Numbered from the stretch's first letter, positions 1 through 8,618 are shown. The stretch: DNA of 50,946 bases from Deltaproteobacteria bacterium (GCA_024636155.1 JAGXHM010000039.1:1-50946); one strand, 5' to 3'. Numbers and translations: made by a program. Notes: generated by a model not told the origin, from the sequence alone.

Positions 1-106
1 CAATCTGCGCATTTGATTGTGCGGCGTAAAGTACTACGCCTCCGCTCAAATGCTTGATTTCCTTGATCTTGCGAAAAATTTCTGGTTTCCAAATCAGAAA
101 CCACAT

Positions 107-236
107 TGTGTTCATCCGGAGTTTCCGGATGGACACTAGTTAGAGTGCCAAAGAGGTTTACCCGGATCCTTTTGGCATCTCTGATGCACTACCATCACGT
201 GTCCCTTTTCTTAAATCATAGAGAGGAGTTCCATTT
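107..236 (+). promoter_or_regulatory. Hairpin-rich leader of the ANTAR regulator gene
   Basis: The stretch before the ANTAR gene holds at least two clear inverted repeats. One is CATCCGGA/TCCGGATG at 114-132 with a 3-nt loop. The other is TGCCAAA-g-AGG paired with CCTTTTGGCA at 146-176. A weaker 5-bp stem (TGATG/CATCA) with a 6-nt loop lies at 182-197. ANTAR proteins bind paired hairpins in RNA leaders to prevent termination, so autoregulation is possible. However, the loops do not show the usual ANTAR hexaloop bases and there is no U-tract. The structure is seen; the function is inferred. Confidence 0.35.
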
Positions 237-237
237 T

Positions 238-801
238 ATGAGGCGTGCACTGGTTGTTGATGATGAGCCGTTGTTGCGGCGTCAGATCGCTGAAATCGTT
301 GCTGGTTACGGTTTTGATGAAATACTTGAAGCTGAAAATGGTGTTCAGGCAGTTGAAATCGCGACCCATCAGGAGATTCTGCTGGTGGTGATGGATGTCG
401 GCATGCCTGTTATGGATGGTGTCACGGCTGCCGAAAAAATAGGCAAAGTCAAACCCTTGCCGATTGTTCTGGTCACAGCAAACGCTGAGTCTGATACGGT
501 CGAGCGGGCGCGCCTGGCCGGAGTCATGAACTACGTGGTCAAACCGGTGCGTGCCGAACAGTTGTTTGTCGCCGTGGATCTGGCCATTCATCAGTTTGTC
601 GAACTGTCCAGTCTCCGAGATGAGGTGGTGAAGCTTCAGGAGACACTCGAATCCCGGAAAGTGATTGATCGCGCCAAGGGCGTTTTGATGAAGCGTGGTA
701 TGGATGAGCCACAAGCCTTCAGGCGTCTGCAGAAGCTGGCGATGGATAAACGCAAATCGTTGCGTGAAGTTGCCGAAGCCGTTTTGTTGACGGAAGATTG
801 A
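238..801 (+). CDS. ANTAR-domain response regulator (putative RNA-binding antiterminator)
   Basis: 187 residues. The N-terminal receiver domain (about 3-120) has the acidic pair D8/D9, phospho-acceptor D53 in VVMDVGMP, T80 and K102. A short coiled coil (about 120-142) links it to a C-terminal ANTAR domain (about 130-185) with the typical KVIDRAKGVLMKRG segment. ANTAR proteins bind stem-loops in nascent RNA and act as antiterminators, often on nitrogen metabolism genes. The ATG at 238 is chosen because GAGAGGAG lies just upstream and it begins exactly at the receiver fold; the open frame further upstream has no homology-like content. No partner kinase is adjacent. The gene is monocistronic, followed by a hairpin terminator. 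The family call is secure; the target RNA is unknown. Confidence 0.93.
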   Translation: MRRALVVDDEPLLRRQIAEIVAGYGFDEILEAENGVQAVEIATHQEILLVVMDVGMPVMDGVTAAEKIGKVKPLPIVLVTANAESDTVERARLAGVMNYVVKPVRAEQLFVAVDLAIHQFVELSSLRDEVVKLQETLESRKVIDRAKGVLMKRGMDEPQAFRRLQKLAMDKRKSLREVAEAVLLTED

Positions 802-844
802 ACGAGTGTGAAGATTTTACCTTCGTTTATCGCACTGCGACGAA

Positions 845-875
845 GAGCCCGCCATTGATTGGCGGGCTCATTACA
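845..875 (+). terminator. Hairpin terminator after the ANTAR gene
   Basis: A perfect 9-bp GC-rich stem, GAGCCCGCC / GGCGGGCTC, with a 7-nt loop lies 44 nt after the stop codon. It is followed by a weak T-rich stretch (ATTACATTT). The hairpin lies between the ANTAR gene and the convergent oxidoreductase remnant, so it could serve both. Confidence 0.6.
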
Positions 876-906
876 TTTCGGGCCGGTTCGCAAGATTCCG
901 TACCGT

Positions 907-1370
907 GGTCTGCCCGCGCCCTGTTGTAACCCAGGGAAATATTCACACAAATCAGAAAGTTCCTGAACACGCTGTCCCTGTTCAACCGCTTCACGTAAGG
1001 GCCCCATCAACTGCATATCACCATACAGGACGGCACCGACAACCTGGCCATCGTGGCAAGCGAGGCCGCGGTAATTATCGTGGTCTTGAACTTCAAAGAG
1101 CCGGGTGCTGGCGTCGATTGCCTGAATCTGGCCGATACTGAAGAGGTTGATGTCGAGAACCTTGATGCGGTTGGTCATAGGTAACCCTGAAAATTCGGCT
1201 GATCCGCCGACTGCGTTGGCACCGGCGACCAGGCCCTGGGCGTAGCTCGCTGGCCAGATGCAATAAACCCGGCCCTGGTGCTCAGTGACATCGCCTGCTG
1301 CAAGGATATGCTCATCCGAAGTGAACAGCCGGTCATTGACAACGACTCCCTGTTTGACCTTGAGACCGCA
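907..1370 (-). pseudogene. Remnant of an NAD(P)/FAD-dependent oxidoreductase (C-terminal part)
   Basis: Reading the minus strand from 1370 gives a continuous frame beginning CGLKVKQGVVVNDRL and running through TSDEHILAAGDVTEHQGR. That is the second FAD-contacting motif (xxIxAAGD) of the pyridine-nucleotide disulphide oxidoreductase family, as in rubredoxin or nitrite reductase-type flavoproteins. The C-terminal domain follows and ends near DLCEYFPGLQ. About two thirds of the protein, including the N-terminal GXGXXG FAD site and the NAD site, is missing. An in-frame TGA lies a short way upstream of 1370, and no stop occurs where the family normally ends, so the frame drifts into the terminator and the opposite gene. 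Either a dead fragment or the scar of a deletion; not expected to be functional. Confidence 0.65.
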
Positions 1371-1561
1371 CCTGGAGTTTTCGGTTTGGTTGCTCTGTCA
1401 CAGACAGCTTGGCGCGACCTTGTTTTTTACGAATGGAACCAAATTTGCACAATCATGAAAAGACCATAATGTGAGGTATTTTCTTCGGAAATTCAGGCAA
1501 ATAGCGTGTTTGTTGCCGGTTAATGGCTGAACTTGGTAGCAAAAGGGGAGCTGAGGGGGAC

Positions 1562-2377
1562 ATGAAACAAACAATTGGTAAGTTTGCATCGCATCAAGTG
1601 TTTGCGGTTGAGGCCGAGTCAACGGTCCAGGAAGCCCTGCAGATCATGACCCTCAGAGGCATCAGTTGCATTGTCGTTCTGTCTCATAATGAACCAATAG
1701 GCATTCTTACTGAACGGGATGTCGTCTTTGCAGCTAACTGGCTGCTCGGACAACCTGACCTGTTGATCAAAGAGGTTATGAACAAGCCGGTTATGACCGC
1801 TTCTGAGGAGATGACTGTTGCTCAGGCTTATCAGGTTTTCTGTCAGCACAAAATCCGCCATCTAATCGTTCTTGACGCTCGCCTGGATATGGTGGGGGTC
1901 TTTACTCAGACGGATCTGGTGCGTTCTCTGCGGGAAAAAGCCTTTGACGGTATCAATGAGGTCTCTTTGTTGATGTCTCCGCAGGTACTGCATGTCGCTC
2001 CTGATGTCCCGGCCCGTTATGCCTTATCTCTGATGGCCAGGCGGTCGGTCAGCTGTATCGTCGTGGTGGAAAACGATCAGTCTGTTGGCATGTTCACCGA
2101 GCGGGACGTTGTTCGTTGTGTCGCTAATGGAGTTGACCTGTCAGCCGTTTCCGTAAGTTCTGTGATGAGCCCATCGGTTGTTTCAACAGTTTTGACGGCG
2201 GCTCCCCATGCTACGATTGGCTTGATGCTGAAAAAGTCGATAAGACGTTTATTGGTGGTTAATGAAAGTGGTGAGATGAGAGGTATCCTGACCCAGACAG
2301 ACTTCGGCAGAGTTCTTGATCGACAAGAACCTGGCTTTATTCGCCGTCTGTTGGGGGGCGCGGTTCCGTCAACGTAA
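1562..2377 (+). CDS. Four-CBS-domain protein
   Basis: 271 residues made almost entirely of two CBS-pair modules. Four repeats are recognisable by their G(I/M)(L/F)T(E/Q)xD strands: GILTERDVV, GVFTQTDLV, GMFTERDVV and GILTQTDFG. Each is preceded by a V(M)xxPVxT-type strand. CBS pairs bind adenosine nucleotides (ATP, AMP, SAM, NAD) and usually regulate an attached or partner protein; here no effector domain is attached. ATG 1562 is preferred over the in-frame ATG at 1523 because GAGGGGGAC precedes it and the fold starts there. It is followed by a strong hairpin. The target is unknown. Confidence 0.88.
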   Translation: MKQTIGKFASHQVFAVEAESTVQEALQIMTLRGISCIVVLSHNEPIGILTERDVVFAANWLLGQPDLLIKEVMNKPVMTASEEMTVAQAYQVFCQHKIRHLIVLDARLDMVGVFTQTDLVRSLREKAFDGINEVSLLMSPQVLHVAPDVPARYALSLMARRSVSCIVVVENDQSVGMFTERDVVRCVANGVDLSAVSVSSVMSPSVVSTVLTAAPHATIGLMLKKSIRRLLVVNESGEMRGILTQTDFGRVLDRQEPGFIRRLLGGAVPST

Positions 2378-2425
2378 GTACCGCAAGGAACGATATAATA
2401 TTCAGGATCAGGATCGATAAAACAG

Positions 2426-2460
2426 AAAAGGGACCTGCATAAATGCAAGTCCCTTTATTT
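2426..2460 (+). terminator. Bidirectional terminator between the CBS gene and tRNA-Met
   Basis: The stem AGGGAC / GTCCCT extends through TGCAT / ATGCA. It is flanked by a T-rich tail on the plus strand (TTTATTTATTT) and an A-rich stretch on the other side (AAAACAGAAAA). It can therefore end both the CBS transcript and the minus-strand tRNA transcript. Confidence 0.8.
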
Positions 2461-2463
2461 ATT

Positions 2464-2540
<77 letters not shown>

Positions 2541-2551
2541 ACAAGAGCGTC

Positions 2552-2580
2552 AAATTACCGGAAGCCTTCTGGCTTGTCAA
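2552..2580 (-). promoter_or_regulatory. Sigma70-type promoter of tRNA-fMet
   Basis: On the minus strand TTGACA (2580-2575) and TAATTT (2557-2552) are separated by exactly 17 bp, placing the start about 5 nt before the mature tRNA. It has a perfect -35 and an acceptable -10, as expected for a stable RNA gene. Confidence 0.7.
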
Positions 2581-2734
2581 CCTTTTCTTCTCATCTTAGT
2601 TCTCTTCCTTGCCGGTTGACTCCTTTTGGAGTATAACCACAGCAATCAAGGGGCTTCAGGAATCATAAAGTGTTGGCTGCAACTCCGTCTGTTCGCCTCA
2701 AATAGTCCTATTGCCTCTTTAAAGAGCTATCATT

Positions 2735-3790
2735 ATGTCGATTACAATTACCTTGGAACAAGCTTTGGCCCTGCGTGATAAAGGCGCACTGCTGGTTGAT
2801 GCCCGCAGCCCGGATGAATTTGCCGAAGCAACCATCCCTGGGGCGATCAATGTGCCGATCCTTGACAATGCCGAACGGGCCGAGGTGGGTACGCTCTACA
2901 AACAAGTCGGCAAGCGCCAGGCTCGACAGCGTGGGGTCGAACTTGTCGCCCCCAAGATCCCCGCCATGATTGCCCAGATCGCCACGCAGCAGGCTGGAAC
3001 ATCCCAGCCGGTCGTTGTTTTCTGTTGGCGTGGTGGAATGCGCAGTCTCGCTTTGACGCAGTTCCTTGAGCTTGCTGGTACTCCGGCTCGTCAGTTGGCT
3101 GGAGGGCATAAGGGCTTTCGCAGACATGTGCTGGATTATTTTGAACATGGAGTCTGGGCAAAATTAGTGGTTTTTCGTGGCTTGACCGGAGTGGGTAAGA
3201 CCCATCACCTGCATCATCTGGCAAAGCAAGGTTATCCTGTTGTCGATTTGGAAGGGTTAGCCAGCCATCGTGGTAGCGCCTTTGGCAATCTTGGTTTACC
3301 ACCGCAGCCGAACCAGAAAATGTTTGAATCACTGCTCTGGGATGAACTCCGTAAGGTTCCGTGCGATGGCTACATTCTGGCCGAAGGGGAAAGTCGACAT
3401 ATTGGTCGAATTGCTCTGCCAGCCAGGCTTTACCAGACCTTGCAGACCGAGAGGTCAATCTGGTTGAGCGCTTCTCTGCAGGCAAGGGTCCGAAACATCC
3501 TCGCTGATTATCCAGCGGTTGATCAACTCAAAGAGGAGTTCACCCAACCGATCCGTGCTCTCAAGGACAAACTCGGTAAGGAGACGATGAATCGTTATCT
3601 GATGTTACTTGAAGAAGGGAACTGGTCTGAGCTGGTCAGCGAACTAATGGTGAATTACTACGATCCTCTTTATCGACATACGCTGCCGGAAAGGCGTATT
3701 GAGGTCGATTTGGAGCCGGAAGAGACGGTGATGGCGCGTATTGAGGCTGCTGTTGCCGAAGTGTTGGAACAGTCATCATCTGTGCAGTGA
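2735..3790 (+). CDS. mnmH: tRNA 2-selenouridine synthase (SelU/MnmH)
   Basis: 351 residues. An N-terminal rhodanese domain carries catalytic C97 in VVVFCWRGGMRS, the same position as in E. coli. It is followed by a P-loop (GLTGVGKT, 149-156) and an ATPase-like C-terminal half, the normal two-domain arrangement and length. The enzyme converts 5-substituted 2-thiouridine at the wobble position of tRNA Lys/Glu/Gln to 2-selenouridine using selenophosphate, via an S-geranyl intermediate. Its presence implies that SelD exists elsewhere in the genome. It sits 66 nt before a small cysteine-rich gene that ends before the next terminator, so the two may be co-transcribed. Confidence 0.93.
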   Translation: MSITITLEQALALRDKGALLVDARSPDEFAEATIPGAINVPILDNAERAEVGTLYKQVGKRQARQRGVELVAPKIPAMIAQIATQQAGTSQPVVVFCWRGGMRSLALTQFLELAGTPARQLAGGHKGFRRHVLDYFEHGVWAKLVVFRGLTGVGKTHHLHHLAKQGYPVVDLEGLASHRGSAFGNLGLPPQPNQKMFESLLWDELRKVPCDGYILAEGESRHIGRIALPARLYQTLQTERSIWLSASLQARVRNILADYPAVDQLKEEFTQPIRALKDKLGKETMNRYLMLLEEGNWSELVSELMVNYYDPLYRHTLPERRIEVDLEPEETVMARIEAAVAEVLEQSSSVQ

Positions 3791-3856
3791 GTCCTTTACT
3801 AAGGAGGTCTCAGGCTGATAAAGTGTCTTTAGAATATTTTTTTTTGGGACAGGATT

Positions 3857-4030
3857 ATGAAGTCTTCGCCTGATGTGAAAACAGTTAATTCCCTTTGCCT
3901 CAAATGTTTGCGCGAATGCAAGCAGCCTGCGGCCAACCTGCTGCTTGAATGCCCGCGATATTTCCCCCTGCCATTCAAGGTGGATAAGCATCGTTTTGAT
4001 CAGATGGGGTTGTTTGATGGGGATGAGTAG
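3857..4030 (+). CDS. Small four-cysteine protein (57 aa), possible zinc ribbon
   Basis: A 57-codon gene starting ATG AAG TCT TCG and ending TAG. The product has C14, C17, C21 and C32 in a CLKCLREC...EC pattern typical of small metal-binding proteins. A charged C-terminal tail reads KVDKHRFDQMGLFDGDE. It starts 66 nt after the mnmH stop with GGGACAGG upstream, and ends 25 nt before a strong hairpin terminator, which suits a second cistron of the mnmH transcript. No known function is recognised. The alternative minus-strand frame over this stretch is poorer: it has no start signal and overlaps the terminator. Confidence 0.65.
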   Translation: MKSSPDVKTVNSLCLKCLRECKQPAANLLLECPRYFPLPFKVDKHRFDQMGLFDGDE

Positions 4031-4055
4031 AGTGGGGTTTAGATGACAATTTTCA

Positions 4056-4095
4056 CCGGGCAACAGATTGTGAATCTGTTGCCCGGTTTGTGTTG
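4056..4095 (+). terminator. Strong hairpin terminator after mnmH and the small gene
   Basis: The stem CCGGGCAACAGATT / AATCTGTTGCCCGG (14 bp) has a 3-nt loop and is followed by TTTGTGTTGTG. A near-identical hairpin occurs in mirrored position at 4694-4740. Confidence 0.8.
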
Positions 4096-4693
4096 TGTGG
4101 TCTTCAAAGAAACAAGCTCAAAAACAGAGTAAAGACCGCGGGTCGCGTCCCGCAGACGCCTTACTCTTTTGTTGGCCCAAAAGAGTAAGCAGAAAAGGGC
4201 CTTACGCTGCGCTGAGCACTTGTGTTTGCGTGCTTGCGGTGTTTTTACTGATAATTGTCATGACTGCAAGGACAGTGCTGCGTGGCAAAGAAACCAAGGG
4301 GGCCCTTCCCTCTGGGCCCCCGCGTTAATGATCCACTCTGTATGGGAATCGCTTTTCAGGCGTTTTGTTTTGCTCTGGTCTTGAGGGTCTGGCACCATCT
4401 GTCCCTGACCCTGACCTGCCTTTGCTTCTGGCGGCGTAACAAAAGGCTATCGCAATGAGAATGATCCAGCAAACGCGTTGACGGCACAACGGGGCTCAGT
4501 GGAAGAGCTCCGTCAAAGCTGGCACGCAGCAGTGAGTAAATCGTTAAACCACAGCCATCGTTAGAGGGAGAAAAGTCGTGCCCTCCGCTAGGAGATAGCC
4601 ATTTTTTGCTTACTTTTTTTTGGCGCTTGCAAAAAAAGTAAGGCGTTCGGCGGGACGCGACCCGCCGGTTTTGATTTTAATTCTAGAGTCATA

Positions 4694-4740
4694 AACACAA
4701 ATCGGGCAACAGATTCACAATCTGTTGCCCGGTTTGTGTT
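4694..4740 (-). terminator. Terminator after metX (extended palindrome)
   Basis: The palindrome AACACAAA.CGGGCAACAGATT-CAC-AATCTGTTGCCCG.TTTGTGTT lies 14 nt beyond the metX stop. Reading on the minus strand the hairpin is followed by a T-rich tail (TTTGTGTTTATG). Confidence 0.75.
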
Positions 4741-4754
4741 GTGACAAATAATTG

Positions 4755-5870
4755 CTAACCCACCGCCAACCGATCCAAAAACTCCACAATCTTTGGTGTA
4801 AACTTCTCCGGTTCCACCAGGAACGAATCATGTCCATAATCTGAATCAATCAGATGATACTCCGCGGATTTCCCCTGCTTGTGTAACACCTCAATCAACT
4901 CTTCCGTCTGGTAAGGCGGATAGAGCCAGTCTGAAGTAAATGCAAACCAGATCGATGGACAAACAAGGCTGCTCAGAGCTTCTTCCAGCCCCTCGAATCC
5001 CCAGGCAACATCGTAGAGGTCTAATGACTTGGCGAGATAGAGGAAGCTGTTTGTGTCAAAACGGTCGACAAAACTGCGACCGTTATAGGACAGATATCTT
5101 TCGACCTCGAACTGTCCGAAGAAATCATATTGACCATCCCGGGCGGAGAATCTGCGACCGAACTTGAGGTTCATCGACGGATCGGAGAGGAATGAGATGT
5201 GGCCAACGGCTCGGGCCAGGGCCAGGCCATCCGCTGGCGGGTGCTCTGGCCGATAATGGCCCTTGCGCCACATGGGGTCGTTGTAGATAGCCTGACGAGC
5301 CAGTGCATTCAGCGCAATGGCCATCGGAGACGGCCGTCCGGTGCCAGCAATCGGGATGATTGAACGGACACATTCCGGGTAATGGATCCCCCATTCAAGC
5401 GCCTGCATGGCTCCCATGCTGCCACCTATGACGGTGAGAAGCTGATCGATCTTAAGGTGGTCAAGCAACAGTTTCTGGGCTCGCACCATGTCGCGAACCA
5501 TGATGACCGGAAATTGCAAGTTGTAGGGCTTGCCCGTTCTGGGGTTTTTGCTGGTTGGTCCAGTTGAGCCGAAGCAGGAGCCGATGACGTTTGAGCAGAT
5601 GACAAAGTAACGGTCAGTATCGAGGACCTTGCCAGGGCCGATCATGTCGTCCCACCAGCCCGGTTTGCGCTCTTCCGGGTTGTGACGTCCTGCAGCGTGG
5701 GCGTCTCCGGTCCAGGCGTGAGCGACCAGGATGGCATTGCTCTTGTTGCTGTTCAGTTTGCCATAGGTTTCATACGCGAGCGTTAACGGACCAAGCACGC
5801 GGCCGCTTTCCAGTCGCAGCTCTACATCGAAGTCGATGTGTTCAGTTTTGACGATGTCTAATTCGCTCAT
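4755..5870 (-). CDS. metX: Homoserine O-acetyltransferase
   Basis: About 371 residues, normal for MetX. Alpha/beta-hydrolase fold with the nucleophile in [12 protein letters not shown] (S151), the conserved N-terminal [13 protein letters not shown] segment and the C-terminal catalytic His in [14 protein letters not shown]. It acetylates homoserine with acetyl-CoA, the first committed step of methionine synthesis by direct sulphhydrylation or transsulphuration. Two in-frame ATGs are possible (5885 and 5870). The later one is chosen because the first lies in the U-tract of the leader terminator; neither has a strong Shine-Dalgarno. Expression is controlled by the SAM riboswitch upstream. Confidence 0.95.
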   Translation of the reverse strand: MSELDIVKTEHIDFDVELRLESGRVLGPLTLAYETYGKLNSNKSNAILVAHAWTGDAHAAGRHNPEERKPGWWDDMIGPGKVLDTDRYFVICSNVIGSCFGSTGPTSKNPRTGKPYNLQFPVIMVRDMVRAQKLLLDHLKIDQLLTVIGGSMGAMQALEWGIHYPECVRSIIPIAGTGRPSPMAIALNALARQAIYNDPMWRKGHYRPEHPPADGLALARAVGHISFLSDPSMNLKFGRRFSARDGQYDFFGQFEVERYLSYNGRSFVDRFDTNSFLYLAKSLDLYDVAWGFEGLEEALSSLVCPSIWFAFTSDWLYPPYQTEELIEVLHKQGKSAEYHLIDSDYGHDSFLVEPEKFTPKIVEFLDRLAVG

Positions 5871-5895
5871 ATTATGACCATGCAAAAAGCAAAAA

Positions 5896-5925
5896 GGCCC
5901 CTTCTCAAAAAAATGAGAAGGGGCC
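5896..5925 (-). terminator. Riboswitch expression-platform terminator of metX
   Basis: A perfect 12-bp stem, GGCCCCTTCTCA / TGAGAAGGGGCC, with a loop of T residues is followed on the minus strand by TTTTTGCTTTTTG. It lies between the SAM-I aptamer and metX. It is the expected off-state element when SAM is bound. Confidence 0.88.
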
Positions 5926-5960
5926 AGCAGATACTTTGAGAGTTGGTATCGCGGGCTCCG

Positions 5961-6094
5961 TCCTCATCTTCCCCGCTGACGTTTTTTTTGTCAGTGAGTT
6001 GGATTTAGCACCTGTCACCCACCGTCGCAATCGCTGCGGTGAATCGGTTGCTGTGGCTTCAAAGGGCCGGTCCCTCCACCACTCTTGATAAAGA
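5961..6094 (-). promoter_or_regulatory. SAM-I (S-box) riboswitch aptamer
   Basis: The minus strand shows the S-box consensus in order. P1 is TCTTTATC / GATGAGGA, pairing 6094-6087 with 5968-5961. Then come AAGAGTGGTGGAGGGA, CGGCCC..TGAAGCC, CAGCAACC, a variable P3 hairpin, GGTGCTAAATCC and a P4 hairpin (CTGAC...GTCAG). The order promoter-aptamer-terminator-metX shows transcriptional attenuation by S-adenosylmethionine. Confidence 0.95.
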
Positions 6095-6114
6095 CGTGTT
6101 GCTATGTTGGCGAA

Positions 6115-6143
6115 ACTCTAACGAAAGCCGTCTGTTTTGTCAA
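6115..6143 (-). promoter_or_regulatory. Sigma70-type promoter of the metX leader
   Basis: TTGACA (6143-6138) and TAGAGT (6120-6115) on the minus strand are separated by 17 bp. The predicted start is near 6108, about 14 nt before the first base of the SAM-I P1 helix. Confidence 0.75.
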
Positions 6144-6195
6144 ACTGTTTACTGACTCACTTTCTGGTGCGAACCGGGTGAATTCAGAATCGTTA

Positions 6196-8565
6196 TCAAG
6201 ACTTGAAAGATCCAATCTCTTTTTCAAGGACCTCGGCTTGCTCAGCCAGATCCTCAACCACCTTGTCCAGCTCGGCCGTACGGGCGGCATTGCTCTCAGC
6301 GACGTTGCGAACTGCGGAAACGGCTTCAACTACCTGCTGGCTACGTGTTGACTGATCCTTGGATGCCTGATCGATTTGCTGCATCATGTTGCGAATATTT
6401 TCCATGCTCGCACTGATCTGATGGCTACCTTTGGCTTGTTCGCCAGTGCTGAGCTTGACCTGAGAGGAAATGTCCTTCATGACTTCAGCGGCTAGTGCCT
6501 GTTGTTGAATGCCTTCTGATTGCTGTTTCACCGCGGACGATATCTGCTGCAGCATGTTGGCGACCTGGTTGACCGCCTCAGTGATCTGCCGACTGCCACG
6601 CGACTGCTCCTGGGTGGCACGCACGATGCTTTTTACCTGCTCGGCTGAGCGAAGGGAGCTTTCCGTGAGTTTTTCCAGGGCATCTTCGGCAACTTTTGAG
6701 CGCTTTTCTTCTTCCCGGACTCGCTCACTACCAATCTGCATGGCCTTGACCGCCTCTACCGTTCCTGATTGCAGTCGCCGGATGATGGACGATATCTCCT
6801 GGGTCGACATCGCTGTGCGCTCCGCCAGTTCGCGGATTTCGTTGGCAACCACCGCGAACCCCTTGCCATGTTCTCCGGCTTGTGCGGCGATGATCGATGC
6901 ATTTAGTGAGAGCAGGCGAGTTTGGTCGGCAACGTCATCAATAACAGTCAGAATGGTACCAATCTCACCAGATTGCTTACCAAGATCTGTGATGACCCGA
7001 CTGGCATCCTCGACTGTTTCGCGTATGGCCTGAATACCGGCAATCGTTTCAGCCACGGTGGTCTTGCCAATCTCGGCATCTCGACTGGCCTGCTCGGAGA
7101 GTTCATTTGTGTGCTGTGCGGTTTCCTCAACTTCCTTGATCGAAGCATCCATCTCGGTAATTGACGATGCCGTGACTTCCGTGGACGCGGAGAGGTTGTC
7201 AAGATTGTCGGCGACTTGCTGACTGGATGCAGACATCTCAGTGATTGAGCTGGAAACCTCTTCAATCGTGCTGAAGAGCCGGTCGACTTGAGAAACAATT
7301 TCCTCGATGGTGGCCCCTAGCTCCAAGGTTGCAGAAGAGGAAATCTCGACAGCTTCAAGGAGGGCGCTGATGCTGTTGCTGACTTCGATCGTTGATTCAT
7401 CAATTCCCTGAATTGCCTGGAAGGAGTCTTCCAGGGCTTTAGCCTGACTGGCTGTGCCGTTGCTGACATCCCGAGAAGTGCGGCGAATCTTTTCCGTGGC
7501 TGTAACGATGTCACCGGCTGCAGCCCGAATACGTAGGACCATCTCGCGCAGACGTTCCACGAAGCGGTTGAAGTTCCCTGCAAGGTCACCAACTTCATCG
7601 TTGCTGCTGATTGTCAGGGTGCGGGTGAGGTCTGCTTCACCTTGTGAGATCTCCTTGAGGTTGGCGACAACTTCGAGAAGAGGGCGGGTGAGTGCTCGAG
7701 AGAAAAGCAAGGCAGCAGCCAAAACAATTGCGATAACAACTCCGACGAGAACAATCATTAAGTTGCGAAGAGATTGTTGTGCATCAAGTGCGCTGTTGAG
7801 GTCCTGTGCTACAACGAGTCTGAAAGATGTTCCGGCCAAGTTGCGAATAATAGGCAGGTGCGGCTTGCCCCCCAGCAGGATTTCGCTGTTTTGCTGAGAC
7901 AGGTCTACAGTGCGAAAATCAGAGTGCGAAGCCCCGACCACACCCTCGTCCTTGCTTCCAAGGAACGCAACTTCAACACCCCCCATATCCTTGATGCGAT
8001 CAGCAAAGTCGTTGTCCAGCAGGTAAGCACCAACCAGAAAGCCGACGATGTTGTCCTGAAGCTTGACCGGGGTGACAACTAGAATTGATAGTTTTCCAAG
8101 GTAGCTGGTAAGGCCAGCTTGAGGTTCTTTTAACTCACGTGCAGCAACAAGAATAGGGTGGTCTGCTTCTGGCTCTTCTGGCAGAGTCAAACCCTCGGTT
8201 TGAAGTCTCAAAACTGAGGCACCACTGGCATCGAGCACTTCCAGAATATCCATTTCGTATTGATCATGGGCTTCTTCGAGCAAGTCTCGCAATTGTTCTA
8301 GATCCTGAGTGAGTGATGCATAGTAGAGTGCGTTGACTACGTCAGAAGAATTGCTCAGCAAGCGCAGATAGTTGGAAAGCTCCTGCTGTCTGGCAATGGT
8401 GCTCCTCTCGACGAAAACACTCGATTTCTCAGCGAATTGAATCATGCTGCTGCGTATCTGATCTTTGGTGAAGTTGGAAAGTAAAACCAGACTGATCAGC
8501 AGAGGTACTACTGCAACCAATATCAGAACAAGAAGGGTCTTGCCGCGTAGCTTCATGCTTAACAT
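6196..8565 (-). CDS. Methyl-accepting chemotaxis protein with extracytoplasmic Cache-like domain
   Basis: About 789 residues. TM1 ([19 protein letters not shown]) is near the N-terminus, followed by a periplasmic sensor region of roughly 240 residues resembling a Cache domain. TM2 ([20 protein letters not shown]) and a HAMP domain ([22 protein letters not shown]) follow. The long cytoplasmic coiled coil has the signalling hairpin tip [20 protein letters not shown], slightly divergent from the [20 protein letters not shown] consensus. There is no C-terminal CheR-binding pentapeptide. The start is taken at ATG 8565, after CTCCGGGAT; 8556 is an alternative. It is the last gene of the cytochrome-porin-binding-protein run, 53 nt after the binding-protein gene, suggesting it reports on that system. 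Confidence 0.93.
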   Translation of the reverse strand: MLSMKLRGKTLLVLILVAVVPLLISLVLLSNFTKDQIRSSMIQFAEKSSVFVERSTIARQQELSNYLRLLSNSSDVVNALYYASLTQDLEQLRDLLEEAHDQYEMDILEVLDASGASVLRLQTEGLTLPEEPEADHPILVAARELKEPQAGLTSYLGKLSILVVTPVKLQDNIVGFLVGAYLLDNDFADRIKDMGGVEVAFLGSKDEGVVGASHSDFRTVDLSQQNSEILLGGKPHLPIIRNLAGTSFRLVVAQDLNSALDAQQSLRNLMIVLVGVVIAIVLAAALLFSRALTRPLLEVVANLKEISQGEADLTRTLTISSNDEVGDLAGNFNRFVERLREMVLRIRAAAGDIVTATEKIRRTSRDVSNGTASQAKALEDSFQAIQGIDESTIEVSNSISALLEAVEISSSATLELGATIEEIVSQVDRLFSTIEEVSSSITEMSASSQQVADNLDNLSASTEVTASSITEMDASIKEVEETAQHTNELSEQASRDAEIGKTTVAETIAGIQAIRETVEDASRVITDLGKQSGEIGTILTVIDDVADQTRLLSLNASIIAAQAGEHGKGFAVVANEIRELAERTAMSTQEISSIIRRLQSGTVEAVKAMQIGSERVREEEKRSKVAEDALEKLTESSLRSAEQVKSIVRATQEQSRGSRQITEAVNQVANMLQQISSAVKQQSEGIQQQALAAEVMKDISSQVKLSTGEQAKGSHQISASMENIRNMMQQIDQASKDQSTRSQQVVEAVSAVRNVAESNAARTAELDKVVEDLAEQAEVLEKEIGSFKS

Positions 8566-8618
8566 GTGATTATCCCGGAGAGAATGAGGTTCCTGTGAAA
8601 GTGAATAACTGCAACATA

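Larger units (their letters stand above)
4056..4740. repeat. 685-bp non-coding element with mirrored hairpins and repeats
   Basis: The 724-bp gap between the small gene and metX has no credible gene. Each end carries almost the same terminator hairpin (GGGCAACAGATT...AATCTGTTGCCC). Inside each hairpin, in opposite orientation, is a copy of a GC-rich stretch CGGGTCGCGTCCCGC followed by an inverted CTTACT-TTTTG / CAAAA-AGTAAG stem (about 4138-4195 and 4608-4673). The middle (about 4230-4600) shows no recognisable feature. The start of the centre (GGGCCTTACGCTGCGCTGAGCAC) resembles GGGCTTGCGCTGCGCTGGGCAC near 50782. It is therefore a composite dispersed repeat, not a gene; the short open frames across it are products of the repeat. 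Confidence 0.6.

Noticed and set aside
1-113. Short minus-strand open frame at the window edge (ending KIKEIKHLSGGVVLYAAQ)
   Set aside because: Only about 37 codons are visible, it runs off the window, it has no good ribosome site, and I recognise no family. It could be the start of a divergent gene but cannot be supported.
106-237. N-terminal extension of the ANTAR regulator from an upstream ATG
   Set aside because: The extension covers the hairpin leader, has no receiver-like content and no ribosome site. ATG 238 has GAGAGGAG before it.
3776-4063. Minus-strand 95-codon frame opposite the small four-cysteine gene
   Set aside because: It overlaps the 3' end of mnmH and the terminator, and has no start signal or protein-like character. 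The plus-strand ORF at 3857 fits the context better.
4095-4384. Two short overlapping plus-strand frames in the mnmH-metX gap
   Set aside because: Both are produced by the dispersed repeat modules (CGGGTCGCGTCCCGC and the TTACT stem). One has a hydrophobic stretch, but there is no ribosome site and no homology.
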